The notes below the pieces were generated by a model. It had not been told where the DNA came from, searched no databases, and worked only from the letters and a program-made list of their open reading frames with translations. Both the position numbers and the translations under genes were made by a program. A DNA stretch of 12,216 nt from JANJUB01 sp964586225 (GTDB taxonomy: Bacteria > Armatimonadota > Fimbriimonadia > Fimbriimonadales > Fimbriimonadaceae): NCBI GenBank assembly GCA_964586225.1, contig CAZPHD010000069.1, positions 1 through 12,216 of the forward strand, given 5' to 3'. Positions 1 to 6,970 of the stretch are shown in pieces (positions within the stretch are counted from its first letter, which is position 1; every line of letters begins with the position of its first letter).

Positions 1-801
1 ATGCACAGACATGCCAATCAGTTCCGCGATTTCCAGCCGTGACTGGGTCCCGATCGTCTTGATGAACTGACCCTTGTTGCCGATGAGGATCGCCTTCTGA
101 CCATCCTTCTCAACCACAATGTCGGCGTAGATCGTCACTCGCCCCTCCTCCTCTTCCCAAGCTCGAATGTGTACGGCACAGGCATGAGGAACCTCCTGCC
201 GCGTCGCCACGAGAACTTTCTCGCGGATCAACTCAGCGGCCATAAACCGCATGGTCTGGTTCGTGAACGTGTCCGCGTCGAACTGGGGCTCACCTTCCGC
301 CAACCGTTCAACAATCATCTCGACAAGCTTCGTCAGGTTAACCCCTTGCGTCGCCGTGGTCATCATATAGTCTTCGGTGCCGAAGAGAGCGCAGTAAGCC
401 TCGGTATGGGGAACGACCATCTCGGCGCGCAAACGATCCATCTTGTTGAGTGCGAGGATCTTGGGGACGTCGCCCACCATCTTGGCAATCCGCTTATCTG
501 CGTCGTTAGGCTTTCGGCTAACATCGACGACGACCACCACGAGATCGACGCCCGATAGCCCATGTCGAGCTTGTTCCAGCATCGTCTTTCCCAACACCGT
601 ATGGGGTTCATGAACACCTGGAGTATCGATAAAGGCGACTTGAAAGTCCTCGCCCTGCATGATGCCGACAACGCTACGGCGCGTGGTCTGTGCCTTATCG
701 CTGACGATCGATACCTTCTGCCCAACGAGGGCATTGAGCATCGTGCTCTTGCCGACATTAGGCTGTCCGATGAGGGCAACGTAACCAAACCGGTGAGCCA
801 T
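1..801 (-). CDS. era: GTPase Era, 3' end cut by window edge
   Basis: Era is an essential GTPase that binds the 3' end of 16S rRNA and helps mature the 30S ribosomal subunit. The first 267 residues are visible of a protein usually near 300. The reading frame is open from the ATG at 801 to the window edge. The G domain shows G1 GQPNVGKS (12-19), the Era-type G2 region AQTTRR (37-42), G3 DTPG (59-62), G4 NKMD (119-122) and a G5-like TAT (149-151). The linker and KH domain follow: FMAAELIREKVL (186-197) is the conserved entry to the KH part, and ILIGNKGQFIKTIG (238-251) is the RNA-binding GxxG loop region. The start is supported by GGGAG at 809-813, 7 bases upstream and inside the end of the preceding gene. 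The stop of that gene and this ATG are separated by one base, which suggests translational coupling. Identification is firm; only the last 30 or so codons are missing. Confidence 0.97.
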   Translation of the reverse strand, partial: MAHRFGYVALIGQPNVGKSTMLNALVGQKVSIVSDKAQTTRRSVVGIMQGEDFQVAFIDTPGVHEPHTVLGKTMLEQARHGLSGVDLVVVVVDVSRKPNDADKRIAKMVGDVPKILALNKMDRLRAEMVVPHTEAYCALFGTEDYMMTTATQGVNLTKLVEMIVERLAEGEPQFDADTFTNQTMRFMAAELIREKVLVATRQEVPHACAVHIRAWEEEEGRVTIYADIVVEKDGQKAILIGNKGQFIKTIGTQSRLEIAELIGMSVH

Positions 802-802
802 C

Positions 803-3800
803 TTAAGACTCCCGGCGGCGGAAGACCACGCTCATGCCAAGGTCAGAATCTACCTGCACCGCTTCGCCATCCAGCCGTCGCGAAGCCGACTCTTCCGATC
901 CGCCGCGTCGTCGACGCTTCCGGCGACGTCCACTTCGCAAAGGCTCCTCGTCGGTTTCGACGATGTCCTCCAGCAATCGGGCTTTGAACAGAAGGTCGTC
1001 GGCGATGTCGTCGCCTTCTTGGCCCTCCATCCATTCGTCGAGCTTCATGATCGGCACGTCGAACGAGAACGCGTCGGCGGCGACCGTGTTGCTCTCGCGC
1101 TCAGGCAGCCGCTCGATTTTGAGCATGGAGGCGGGGTCGAGATTGAGCAAGTGCTCAAGATCGTCGCGCACACCCACGAGGAATACATGCGTCGAACCGT
1201 CAACCGCGTTGAACCTCAGGCTGGTTGCATCGGTGCTGACCCACTCCTTCGTTGTCAGGCTGTAGGCCGACCATTTGGCCGGGAGCGTGATCGTGCGCGG
1301 CCCGGTCCCCGTGCAATGCACGGTGAGGAACGGCGCGCGAACGTGCACAACGTCTTCCGTGAAACTCCATACGTGCGCTCCCGCCATTTCGCCGAGCGTT
1401 CTGAGGAGGGCAGGAGTAACGATCGGCTCACCGAGGAACACTGACTTCCAAGTGCTCGCCGGGTCGCTTTCAGAGCGGAACTCTCGCAACACAAAGCTGG
1501 GCAGACCCGTTTGCGTGTACTCGCCGAGCACGATGCCGTCCTCAGGAATCGCGAAGTAGCTCGGCTCCAGGTGCGCGCCGCCGACGTTCGTCTTGTCTTC
1601 GAAAACCTCGCAGAGCGGGTGGCGCCGATTCACAATCGTCGTGCCAGTGCGGCTGGAGAATGGTTGCGGCTTGAGCGCGATGCCGGTGACCTCACGAGCT
1701 CGTTCGAGCGACTCGCGGCCCGAGTCGAAGAGACCCGCCGTGTAGACCCAGAACAGCACCTTGTTCCCGCGCTGCAAGCGGTTCTTGATCGCGGCTCGGA
1801 GTTCAGGTCGCACGTCCCACGCATTGAGGAACACGTAGAGTCGGCTTTCGGGGAAGTTCTCCCGGTGTTGCAGATCGCTTAGCAAGTAGAACGAGGCACT
1901 CATTCCCGCGCGCATGACAGACTCACGGACATTCTGAACGAGAAGGTTGAAGCCCTTCTGATCCACCAGGTAGGCCAGCGATCGCTCGTCGATAAAGACC
2001 GCGACGTCGGCTGGCGTCTCGGGTGAGGCCATCCGCAGAATCATCGCCTCCTGCACGGCTTGAGCTCGTTGCCAAACGCTGGGTGTCTTCAGCCAGCCGT
2101 TGCCCCAGAGGTCCATCCAGGTCGCGCCCGATCCGTGCGCCAAGGCCGCGCCGATACCGCGCCAATGCACGCTCTCCAGCGCTTGCGGTGTCTTGATCAT
2201 CGGGTTGAAGTCATCCGGATCGAAGCCACTTCCGATGCTGGTCTTGTAGTCTTCTTCGCTCAAGTAGAGCTTGCCATTGAGGGCAAAGCTGTCCACCGGG
2301 CCAGGGAAGGATGCCGCGCCACCGGGTTCGCGATTGCGATAGCTCGGCGGACCAGCAATCACGTCAACATCAGCAATCCGCAACAGCTTGCCGAGCGACA
2401 GGTGACCACTTGCCGGATGCGACCACTCGAACGTGTAGCCGTAGCTCACCCCGACCAAGAAGTAGCCATCGGTAGCCGCCTTCACGGCATACGCAAGGTC
2501 GCCGATTCGGTTGACGGCCGCGTCGCTCAGGAACAGGTGATAGTCAACCCACCAGCGCTCCTTGCGGTTCGCACGCACAAACTTATCGTCGCTCGCGGTT
2601 TCGAACTTCGGCACGTCGAGTCGGCCGAACTCAGCCGCTCCATTGAACCAAGCCGCGCGGAGGGAAACAATGTCGTTTCGGTAGCGCGTTCTCGCCCAAT
2701 CCTGGAACTTGTTGCGGGCGGCTCGCGACGTGTCGTAGCCGACGCCGTCAGGATAGAACCACTCGCCGCGATCAAGGTGAACACCCAAGATCGAGTCCTT
2801 CTGCGGCAACATCCGAAGTTGGCGCACGAAGCGCTCCAGACATTCCTGGGCGTCGGCCCAGAACTTGTCGTCACACAGACTGGGTTCGGCGACTTCGCCC
2901 GTCGCAGTTGTGTATTTCGCATCGGGATAGCGCTCGGTCCAGTTCTTTGGTGCGGCAAACACCACTCGGAAGAACACCTGAGCCTCGGCGTCTACTTCAA
3001 GCACCTTCTTGAGCAAGTAGCCCGCCAGCGCAACATGGTCGGCGACTGCATCAGGGTGCACTTCGAAGTCGATAGTCAAGCTGTGCAAATGGATGCCGGC
3101 TTCCCCGGCCATGCGAATCTCGTCGATCACGGTCTTCGCTTTGTTCTCGTTGCGGGCGTCGCCAAAGAACGCCAGCGGCGGATAGACGCGCTTGTTTCGC
3201 ACGAGCGTGGGCAAGCCCTCGCGGAGAATCACCTGCGGGGCGTCGGCAGGAATGGCGATGGCGTGGCGGACCGGAACAGGGGGCGGTTCGGGTTTGGACA
3301 CCACGGCGATCTTGGGCGCAGGTGTTACTTCAGCCGGGGTCTCAGCGACGGCAGATCGGCGACCGCCACGGCGTCTTTCCGGTTTCGGAGTGGGAGTCTC
3401 AACCTCCACTTCTGGTGTTACCGCGTTTTCAGGCTTTGCTAAGTTAAGCGTCTCGCCTTTGGCCCTTCCGCGACCCCGCCGCCGCCGGCGTCCCTTCAGT
3501 TCATCTTGGGCCGCATCATCAGACGGGATCGTAGGAGTTTTCTCAGACTTGATGGTTGCCTTCACGGCCTTTCGCCACTGAAGGGGCGCAATATCGGCGG
3601 CCGCTACGATTGCATCTAGCGGATCGACGGACTTGCGGGCCCGGCTTCGTGCGGGCTTCTTGGGCTCCTCAGCCGGGGCTGCTTCAATTGGAGCCGCTTC
3701 TTTTTTGGCGCGAGTCCGCTTGGGCTTCTCTGCCACGATTTGGGCAACCTCAACAGGATCTGGCTCGGCCTTCTTTGCGCGAGATCGAGTCGGCTTGGGT

Positions 3801-4033
3801 GGAGCAGGCGCTTCAACCACGGGCTCGGCGACCACCTTTTTGGCTCGCGATCGCGCTGGCTTAGGTTCAGCGATCACCTCGGCAACGGGCTCGGCCTTCT
3901 TGGAGGCGCGGCTTCGCGAGGCGGGCGCATCCGTTGCGGCTGCCTTCGGAGTTCTCTTCTTCAAGGTTTCGGTCGGGGCCGGAGTATCGGCGGTTGGCGA
4001 TAAATCGGGGTTTACGTTCTTGCGTCGGCGCAT
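803..4033 (-). CDS. GH42-like TIM-barrel protein with arginine/lysine-rich tails
   Basis: A 1076-residue protein if it starts at the ATG at 4033. Residues 1-260 are low-complexity and rich in Ala, Pro, Lys and Glu. They carry five copies of an RSRAKK-like motif (39-46, 59-66, 81-88, 104-111, 127-134) and an Arg/Gly block (181-191). Residues about 268-650 read like a glycoside hydrolase family 42-type barrel, with VHLDRGEWFYP (418-428) and LSEEDY (591-596) as possible sites of the catalytic acids. Residues about 672-800 resemble the GATase-like trimerisation domain of that family (PADVAVFIDER, 674-684). A beta-rich part follows, then a second basic patch, RRRKRRRRGG (1036-1045). I see no signal peptide or membrane segment, so it is probably cytoplasmic, which is odd for a polysaccharide-acting enzyme. 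The frame stays open to 4180, but that extension lies wholly inside the HAD gene and reads like a shadow. The chosen ATG overlaps that gene by 22 bases and has no clear SD. Activity is unproven; the basic tails suggest nucleic acid or ribosome binding (inference). Confidence 0.8.
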   Translation of the reverse strand: MRRRKNVNPDLSPTADTPAPTETLKKRTPKAAATDAPASRSRASKKAEPVAEVIAEPKPARSRAKKVVAEPVVEAPAPPKPTRSRAKKAEPDPVEVAQIVAEKPKRTRAKKEAAPIEAAPAEEPKKPARSRARKSVDPLDAIVAAADIAPLQWRKAVKATIKSEKTPTIPSDDAAQDELKGRRRRRGRGRAKGETLNLAKPENAVTPEVEVETPTPKPERRRGGRRSAVAETPAEVTPAPKIAVVSKPEPPPVPVRHAIAIPADAPQVILREGLPTLVRNKRVYPPLAFFGDARNENKAKTVIDEIRMAGEAGIHLHSLTIDFEVHPDAVADHVALAGYLLKKVLEVDAEAQVFFRVVFAAPKNWTERYPDAKYTTATGEVAEPSLCDDKFWADAQECLERFVRQLRMLPQKDSILGVHLDRGEWFYPDGVGYDTSRAARNKFQDWARTRYRNDIVSLRAAWFNGAAEFGRLDVPKFETASDDKFVRANRKERWWVDYHLFLSDAAVNRIGDLAYAVKAATDGYFLVGVSYGYTFEWSHPASGHLSLGKLLRIADVDVIAGPPSYRNREPGGAASFPGPVDSFALNGKLYLSEEDYKTSIGSGFDPDDFNPMIKTPQALESVHWRGIGAALAHGSGATWMDLWGNGWLKTPSVWQRAQAVQEAMILRMASPETPADVAVFIDERSLAYLVDQKGFNLLVQNVRESVMRAGMSASFYLLSDLQHRENFPESRLYVFLNAWDVRPELRAAIKNRLQRGNKVLFWVYTAGLFDSGRESLERAREVTGIALKPQPFSSRTGTTIVNRRHPLCEVFEDKTNVGGAHLEPSYFAIPEDGIVLGEYTQTGLPSFVLREFRSESDPASTWKSVFLGEPIVTPALLRTLGEMAGAHVWSFTEDVVHVRAPFLTVHCTGTGPRTITLPAKWSAYSLTTKEWVSTDATSLRFNAVDGSTHVFLVGVRDDLEHLLNLDPASMLKIERLPERESNTVAADAFSFDVPIMKLDEWMEGQEGDDIADDLLFKARLLEDIVETDEEPLRSGRRRKRRRRGGSEESASRRLDGEAVQVDSDLGMSVVFRRRES
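3632..3919 (-). repeat. Five in-gene repeats encoding RSRAKK-like basic motifs
   Basis: Within the N-terminal tail of the GH-like protein, the motif [P/S][A/T/K/R][R/S][S/T]RA[K/S/R]K recurs five times (SRSRASKK, PARSRAKK, PTRSRAKK, PKRTRAKK, PARSRARK) at steps of 20, 22, 23 and 23 residues. Acidic/alanine/proline spacers such as AEPVVEAPAP separate the copies. The pattern resembles histone-H1-like or AT-hook-like basic repeats that bind nucleic acid without sequence specificity. It probably arose by internal duplication of a unit of about 66-69 bases followed by divergence. Confidence 0.75.
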
Positions 4034-4716
4034 AGAGTTGCTACTTGTTGGTTCGCCCAAGCGAGGAGGCCGTCGGGAGTGGGGAAGACCCAATCCGGAC
4101 GCTCCGCTCGGAGCGCGGTCTCGGTGCCGCCGCCGTACGTGACGGCGATCACGGATGCCAGATGGGCACCGTGGGCACACTGTAAATCAAAGACGGAATC
4201 CCCCACGAAAGCGGCGCGATCAGGTTCGACGCCCAAGAGCGAGCAGGCCTGAATCGCAGATTCCGGGTGGGGTTTCGGATGAACGACGTCGCTAGCGCAC
4301 ACGGTGGCGTCAACGGCGTCTCGAGCTACAAATCGGTTCATGAACGCGTCGAGTTCGACCGCGTTCTTGCTGGTGACGAGGGCCGTCTTGATCCCCGCTC
4401 GGTGCAGGATTCTGAGAGCTTCCACGGCGGGCGAGAAGAGCTTCTCACGATGTTCATAGACCTCGTAACGGCTGAGTGCGTACGCGGTCATCCGCTCCAC
4501 GGTCTCGTCGTCGGGTTCGACTTTTTGAAACATGCGCATCTGCACCTTCATCGGGATGCCCATGATGGACAACAGAGTCTCATCTGACGGGCGTGTCCCC
4601 GTAAAGTGCTCGTACGTATCGGCGAGTCCAGGGATGCACATGGGGAACGAATCCACCAGCGTGCCATCGACGTCGAATAGGACCGCCTTTAAAGGGGAGT
4701 GTTCGCGCGCTGGCAC
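4012..4716 (-). CDS. HAD-superfamily phosphatase (phosphoglycolate phosphatase/PpaX-like)
   Basis: A 234-residue protein from the GTG at 4716. All four HAD motifs are present: I DVDGTLVDS with nucleophile D15 and acid/base D17; II VTSKN with T115/S116; III the lysine of HPKPHPE (K148); IV FVGDSVFD with D173 and D177. The helical cap between motifs I and II (about 20-105) places it in subfamily IA with Gph and PpaX; substrates in this group range from phosphoglycolate to pyrophosphate and sugar phosphates, so the substrate cannot be fixed. The start is uncertain. The frame is open far upstream into the divergent fliK gene, but homology begins only at about residue 9. In-frame candidates are TTG 4737, TTG 4722 and GTG 4716, none with a good SD; GTG gives a normal family length. 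A weak -10-like CATACT (4725-4730) sits 8 bases before the GTG, so a near-leaderless message is possible. The 3' end overlaps the next gene by 22 bases. Confidence 0.9.
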   Translation of the reverse strand: MPAREHSPLKAVLFDVDGTLVDSFPMCIPGLADTYEHFTGTRPSDETLLSIMGIPMKVQMRMFQKVEPDDETVERMTAYALSRYEVYEHREKLFSPAVEALRILHRAGIKTALVTSKNAVELDAFMNRFVARDAVDATVCASDVVHPKPHPESAIQACSLLGVEPDRAAFVGDSVFDLQCAHGAHLASVIAVTYGGGTETALRAERPDWVFPTPDGLLAWANQQVATLCADART

Positions 4717-4759
4717 AACCAAGTATGACAGATTCAAACCCCATTCAGCGATTTTCCTC

Positions 4760-4786
4760 TGAGGTTCCTGGCAAATGTGCCGATAA
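4760..4786 (+). promoter_or_regulatory. Sigma-28 (FliA/SigD)-type promoter of the hook operon
   Basis: GCCGATAA at 4779-4786 is an exact match to the E. coli FliA minus-10 element. Eleven bases upstream, TGAGGTTC (4760-4767) matches five of eight positions of the minus-35 element TAAAGTTT, at the usual spacing. The predicted transcription start is near 4793, just before the fliK ATG at 4801, giving a very short leader. This also argues against the in-frame GTG at 4777 as the fliK start. One-mismatch versions of the minus-10 element occur elsewhere in the window (near 2149 and 11067), so the position and minus-35 partner carry much of the weight. Confidence 0.6.
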
Positions 4787-4800
4787 CCATCGTGTCGATC

Positions 4801-6123
4801 ATGGAAATCAGCAACCTGCTTAACATGTTGAATCCGCAAGGAGGCGTCCCAATTGCCGGGGCGGTCGCCACCGGATTCGATCATGTGATTGCGCAAGTCC
4901 TGGCGACAGGAGGCCCCGAACCACCGGGCGATCCGCCGGGGGAAGCCGATCCCTGGGGCGAGAAGTTGACGACAGTTGAGCCGAATGCTCCGTCGATCCA
5001 ACCGGACTCCGCCGCAGACCTTGAAACGCTTGTAACGAATCTCGGACTTGCCGCTGTCGCACTCACTCCCGATGTGCAGATCGTCGCGTTAGAGCCGAGT
5101 CAGCCTGAAGTGTCCGTCGCAGCTCCGACGTCGCTGCTGCCCATCGCGAACGCGGAAGCCATCGAGATTCGAGCGCCGATCGTGGTGATTCAAGGACCGC
5201 CCGTCGCGGAACCTGCACCCACACCCGAGCAGGTCGCGCTCAGTGAACTTCTTGAGCAGCCCGAACTCGGCATCACCCGCATAACCGTTGTGCCTGCGCC
5301 GACGGTGCCGACCCGACCCGTTGCTGAAACCCACGACGTCACGAATCCTGTCATCCGCGAAGTGCTCGCCGTCCACGTCCCCAACAAGATGGACCCGATG
5401 AAGCCGCGCCCGACTCTTGAGCAGGTGGCCGAGCCCGCCGCAAAGGAAGTGATTCAGGCTGAGATCAAGCCGGTAAACGTCACCGAGCGCCCCGTCATTA
5501 CGCCGAAGGAAGCGCGCATCGAGCCGACGATTCAGGCACCGCAAACCGAAGCCGAATCCACGGTCGAAAGCGCAGAGTCGAATCAGTCCAATCTTGGCGG
5601 CCAAAACTCGCGGGATCCGCAGTCGAATGAAGATCCTAAGCAACATGCACCGATTCAAGTGAACCCGGTCCAAGCGCGCCCAGTGGAAGCCAAAGCTCCA
5701 ATCGCCGACCGTCCGGTGACCATCCACCCGCTCGTTCGCGATCTCGCTGATCGGATCGAGATGATGGCGGCAACGCGACCGCAAGAGTCCGTGACCATTG
5801 AGTTCCGTCCGCTGGACCTTGGTGACATCAAGGTGATGCTCACCCAGAGCGAAGACCGTGTCGAAGCGACCGTGATCACCGACAATGATCGCGTTCGTCA
5901 GGCCGTCCATGCGATGCAACCTGAACTGCGCGCCACGCTGGATCAGCGAGGCGTCCAACTGGGTTCGTTCAACGTGATGGATTTCGGTCAGCCCAAGGAG
6001 CAGGCACCTCACAATCACCAACACCAGCCTTCGCCGACGCCGCTTGGCCAGCGCGAGCCCGCATCGGCCGCTCCTCGCGCACAGATGACCGCCACGACCG
6101 CGGGGGTCGACCTCTCGATTTAG
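4801..6123 (+). CDS. fliK: Flagellar hook-length control protein FliK
   Basis: A 440-residue protein from the ATG at 4801. FliK is secreted through the flagellar export apparatus, measures hook length, and switches export from hook to filament subunits. The conserved C-terminal Flg_hook domain lies at about 306-393, with IEFRPLDLGDIKVML (328-342) as its signature, followed by the helix RQAVHAMQPELRATLDQRGV. Before it is a long, poorly conserved region rich in Pro, Ala, Glu and Val (about 30-305), as expected for the molecular-ruler part. After it is a His/Gln/Pro-rich tail (about 398-440). An in-frame GTG at 4777 would add eight residues but falls before the probable transcription start. The ATG has no clear SD, consistent with a nearly leaderless message. 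The stop lies 15 bases before flgD. Identification rests on the C-terminal domain and the flgD/flgE neighbours. Confidence 0.88.
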   Translation: MEISNLLNMLNPQGGVPIAGAVATGFDHVIAQVLATGGPEPPGDPPGEADPWGEKLTTVEPNAPSIQPDSAADLETLVTNLGLAAVALTPDVQIVALEPSQPEVSVAAPTSLLPIANAEAIEIRAPIVVIQGPPVAEPAPTPEQVALSELLEQPELGITRITVVPAPTVPTRPVAETHDVTNPVIREVLAVHVPNKMDPMKPRPTLEQVAEPAAKEVIQAEIKPVNVTERPVITPKEARIEPTIQAPQTEAESTVESAESNQSNLGGQNSRDPQSNEDPKQHAPIQVNPVQARPVEAKAPIADRPVTIHPLVRDLADRIEMMAATRPQESVTIEFRPLDLGDIKVMLTQSEDRVEATVITDNDRVRQAVHAMQPELRATLDQRGVQLGSFNVMDFGQPKEQAPHNHQHQPSPTPLGQREPASAAPRAQMTATTAGVDLSI

Positions 6124-6128
6124 ATTCT

Positions 6129-6133
6129 AGGAG
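6129..6133 (+). promoter_or_regulatory. Shine-Dalgarno site of flgD
   Basis: AGGAG lies five bases before the flgD ATG in the short fliK-flgD gap. It is the clearest SD in the flagellar cluster and fixes the flgD start. Confidence 0.8.
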
Positions 6134-6138
6134 AACCC

Positions 6139-6585
6139 ATGACTATCCTTCCCACCAACAGCCTGCCCACGAAAGCTGGCGGTAGCTCCACGCCCGGAAG
6201 CACTCTGAATATGGAGACCTTCTTGGTCTTGCTTACTGTTCAGTTGGCGACCCAAAACCCACTGGAGCCGATGAGCGACCGCGACTTCTTTGCCCAAATG
6301 GCTCAGCTCGGCACCGTCCAGGGCATGGATGCGATGCGCGGCAGTCTGGACGCAAGTCAAGCCGCGAACATGATCGGCAAGAAGGTCACTGCGATCCGTC
6401 CGTTCTCGATCGTTGGGTCGAACAACAGCGCCCTCGTCGAAGGCAACGTTGAGCGGGTTATCTTTCGTGATGGCCGGCAGTTGCTGGTCGTTCGCGAAGC
6501 CAACGACGGTCTCGTCGAAGTAGAAATGGGCAACGTACTGCAAATCCAAGCGGCCACGGCGCAGACTTCGCAGTCTTCTAGTTAG
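6139..6585 (+). CDS. flgD: Flagellar hook cap/assembly protein FlgD (short form)
   Basis: FlgD caps the growing hook and guides FlgE polymerisation outside the cell. The 148-residue product has the conserved N-terminal block METFLVLLTVQLATQNPLEP (25-44) followed by FFAQMAQLGTVQGM (50-63), which is the diagnostic export/cap region. After residue 80 comes a short beta-rich part (GKKVTAIRP, then VERVIFRDGRQLLVV and VEVEMGNVLQIQ) that fits the Tudor-like core. The fibronectin/Ig-like domain of the roughly 220-residue proteobacterial form is absent, so this is the compact type seen in Bacillus and several other phyla. It begins after a strong SD and ends two bases before the next gene, so it is clearly part of one operon. 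Confidence 0.92.
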   Translation: MTILPTNSLPTKAGGSSTPGSTLNMETFLVLLTVQLATQNPLEPMSDRDFFAQMAQLGTVQGMDAMRGSLDASQAANMIGKKVTAIRPFSIVGSNNSALVEGNVERVIFRDGRQLLVVREANDGLVEVEMGNVLQIQAATAQTSQSSS

Positions 6586-6587
6586 CC

Positions 6588-6947
6588 ATGAAGATCCAGA
6601 ATACTCGCGTTCAAGAGTTGATGCAGGGGCAGGTTGCTCCCGCGCCAACGACCACCCCCTCTGGTGGTCCCGACTTCGGCACGATCCTCCAGGATCAGCT
6701 GAAGCTGTCGGGACACGCTCAAACAAGGCTGCAGAGCCGGAACATCGAACTGGGTGCCGAGCAGTGGGAGCGGGTGATGAACGGCGTCAACAAGGCGGCC
6801 GAGAAAGGGGCGCGAGATTCGCTCGTCATGGTCGATGATATCGCTCTCGTCGTCTCGGTTAAGAATCGCACCGTGATTACGGCGGTGGACAAAGCCAACC
6901 TCAAGGAGAACGTGTTTACCAATATCGATAGCGCCGTCGTCGTGTAA
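6588..6947 (+). CDS. Flagellar operon protein, TIGR02530 type
   Basis: A 119-residue protein. Residues about 38-118 match my recollection of the flagellar operon family TIGR02530: LKLSGHAQTRLQSRNIEL (38-55), the NKAAEKGARDSLVMVDDIAL stretch (68-87), VVSVKNRTVITAVD (88-101) and KENVFTNIDSAVV (106-118). The N-terminal 35 residues are variable and Pro/Thr-rich. The family is found between flgD and flgE in many non-proteobacterial flagellar operons; its molecular role was not established to my knowledge. There is no signal peptide or membrane segment. The ATG is two bases after the flgD stop, so translation is probably coupled. The gene is followed by a 140-base leader before flgE. Confidence 0.88.
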   Translation: MKIQNTRVQELMQGQVAPAPTTTPSGGPDFGTILQDQLKLSGHAQTRLQSRNIELGAEQWERVMNGVNKAAEKGARDSLVMVDDIALVVSVKNRTVITAVDKANLKENVFTNIDSAVVV

Positions 6948-6970
6948 CGCTATCCCCGACTTTTCAACCC

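Noticed and set aside
363..788. 141-codon open frame on the minus strand
   Set aside because: It is the shifted frame of era; the true frame starts at 801 and shows all G motifs and the KH loop.
2060..3442. 460-codon open frame on the plus strand
   Set aside because: It is antisense to the GH-like gene, has no recognisable domain, and arises from the GC-rich codon pattern of the opposite strand.
4034..4180. 49-residue upstream extension of the GH-like protein
   Set aside because: It falls entirely within the HAD coding region and is a CPR/H-rich shadow of it; the ATG at 4033 begins the characteristic tail.
4777..4800. GTG start of fliK eight codons upstream of the ATG
   Set aside because: It lies upstream of the predicted transcription start of the sigma-28-type promoter.
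4836..4843. Strong SD-like GCAAGGAGG inside fliK
   Set aside because: The only start codon at proper spacing, TTG at 4853, is out of frame, and no gene follows; it encodes PQGG of FliK.
4717..5001. N-terminal extension of the HAD protein
   Set aside because: It overlaps fliK on the other strand and shows no HAD similarity; the family fold begins at about KAVLFDVDGT.
5089..6024. 311-codon open frame on the minus strand
   Set aside because: It lies opposite fliK and is His/Arg/Leu-rich with no family features; the fliK frame has a clear Flg_hook domain.
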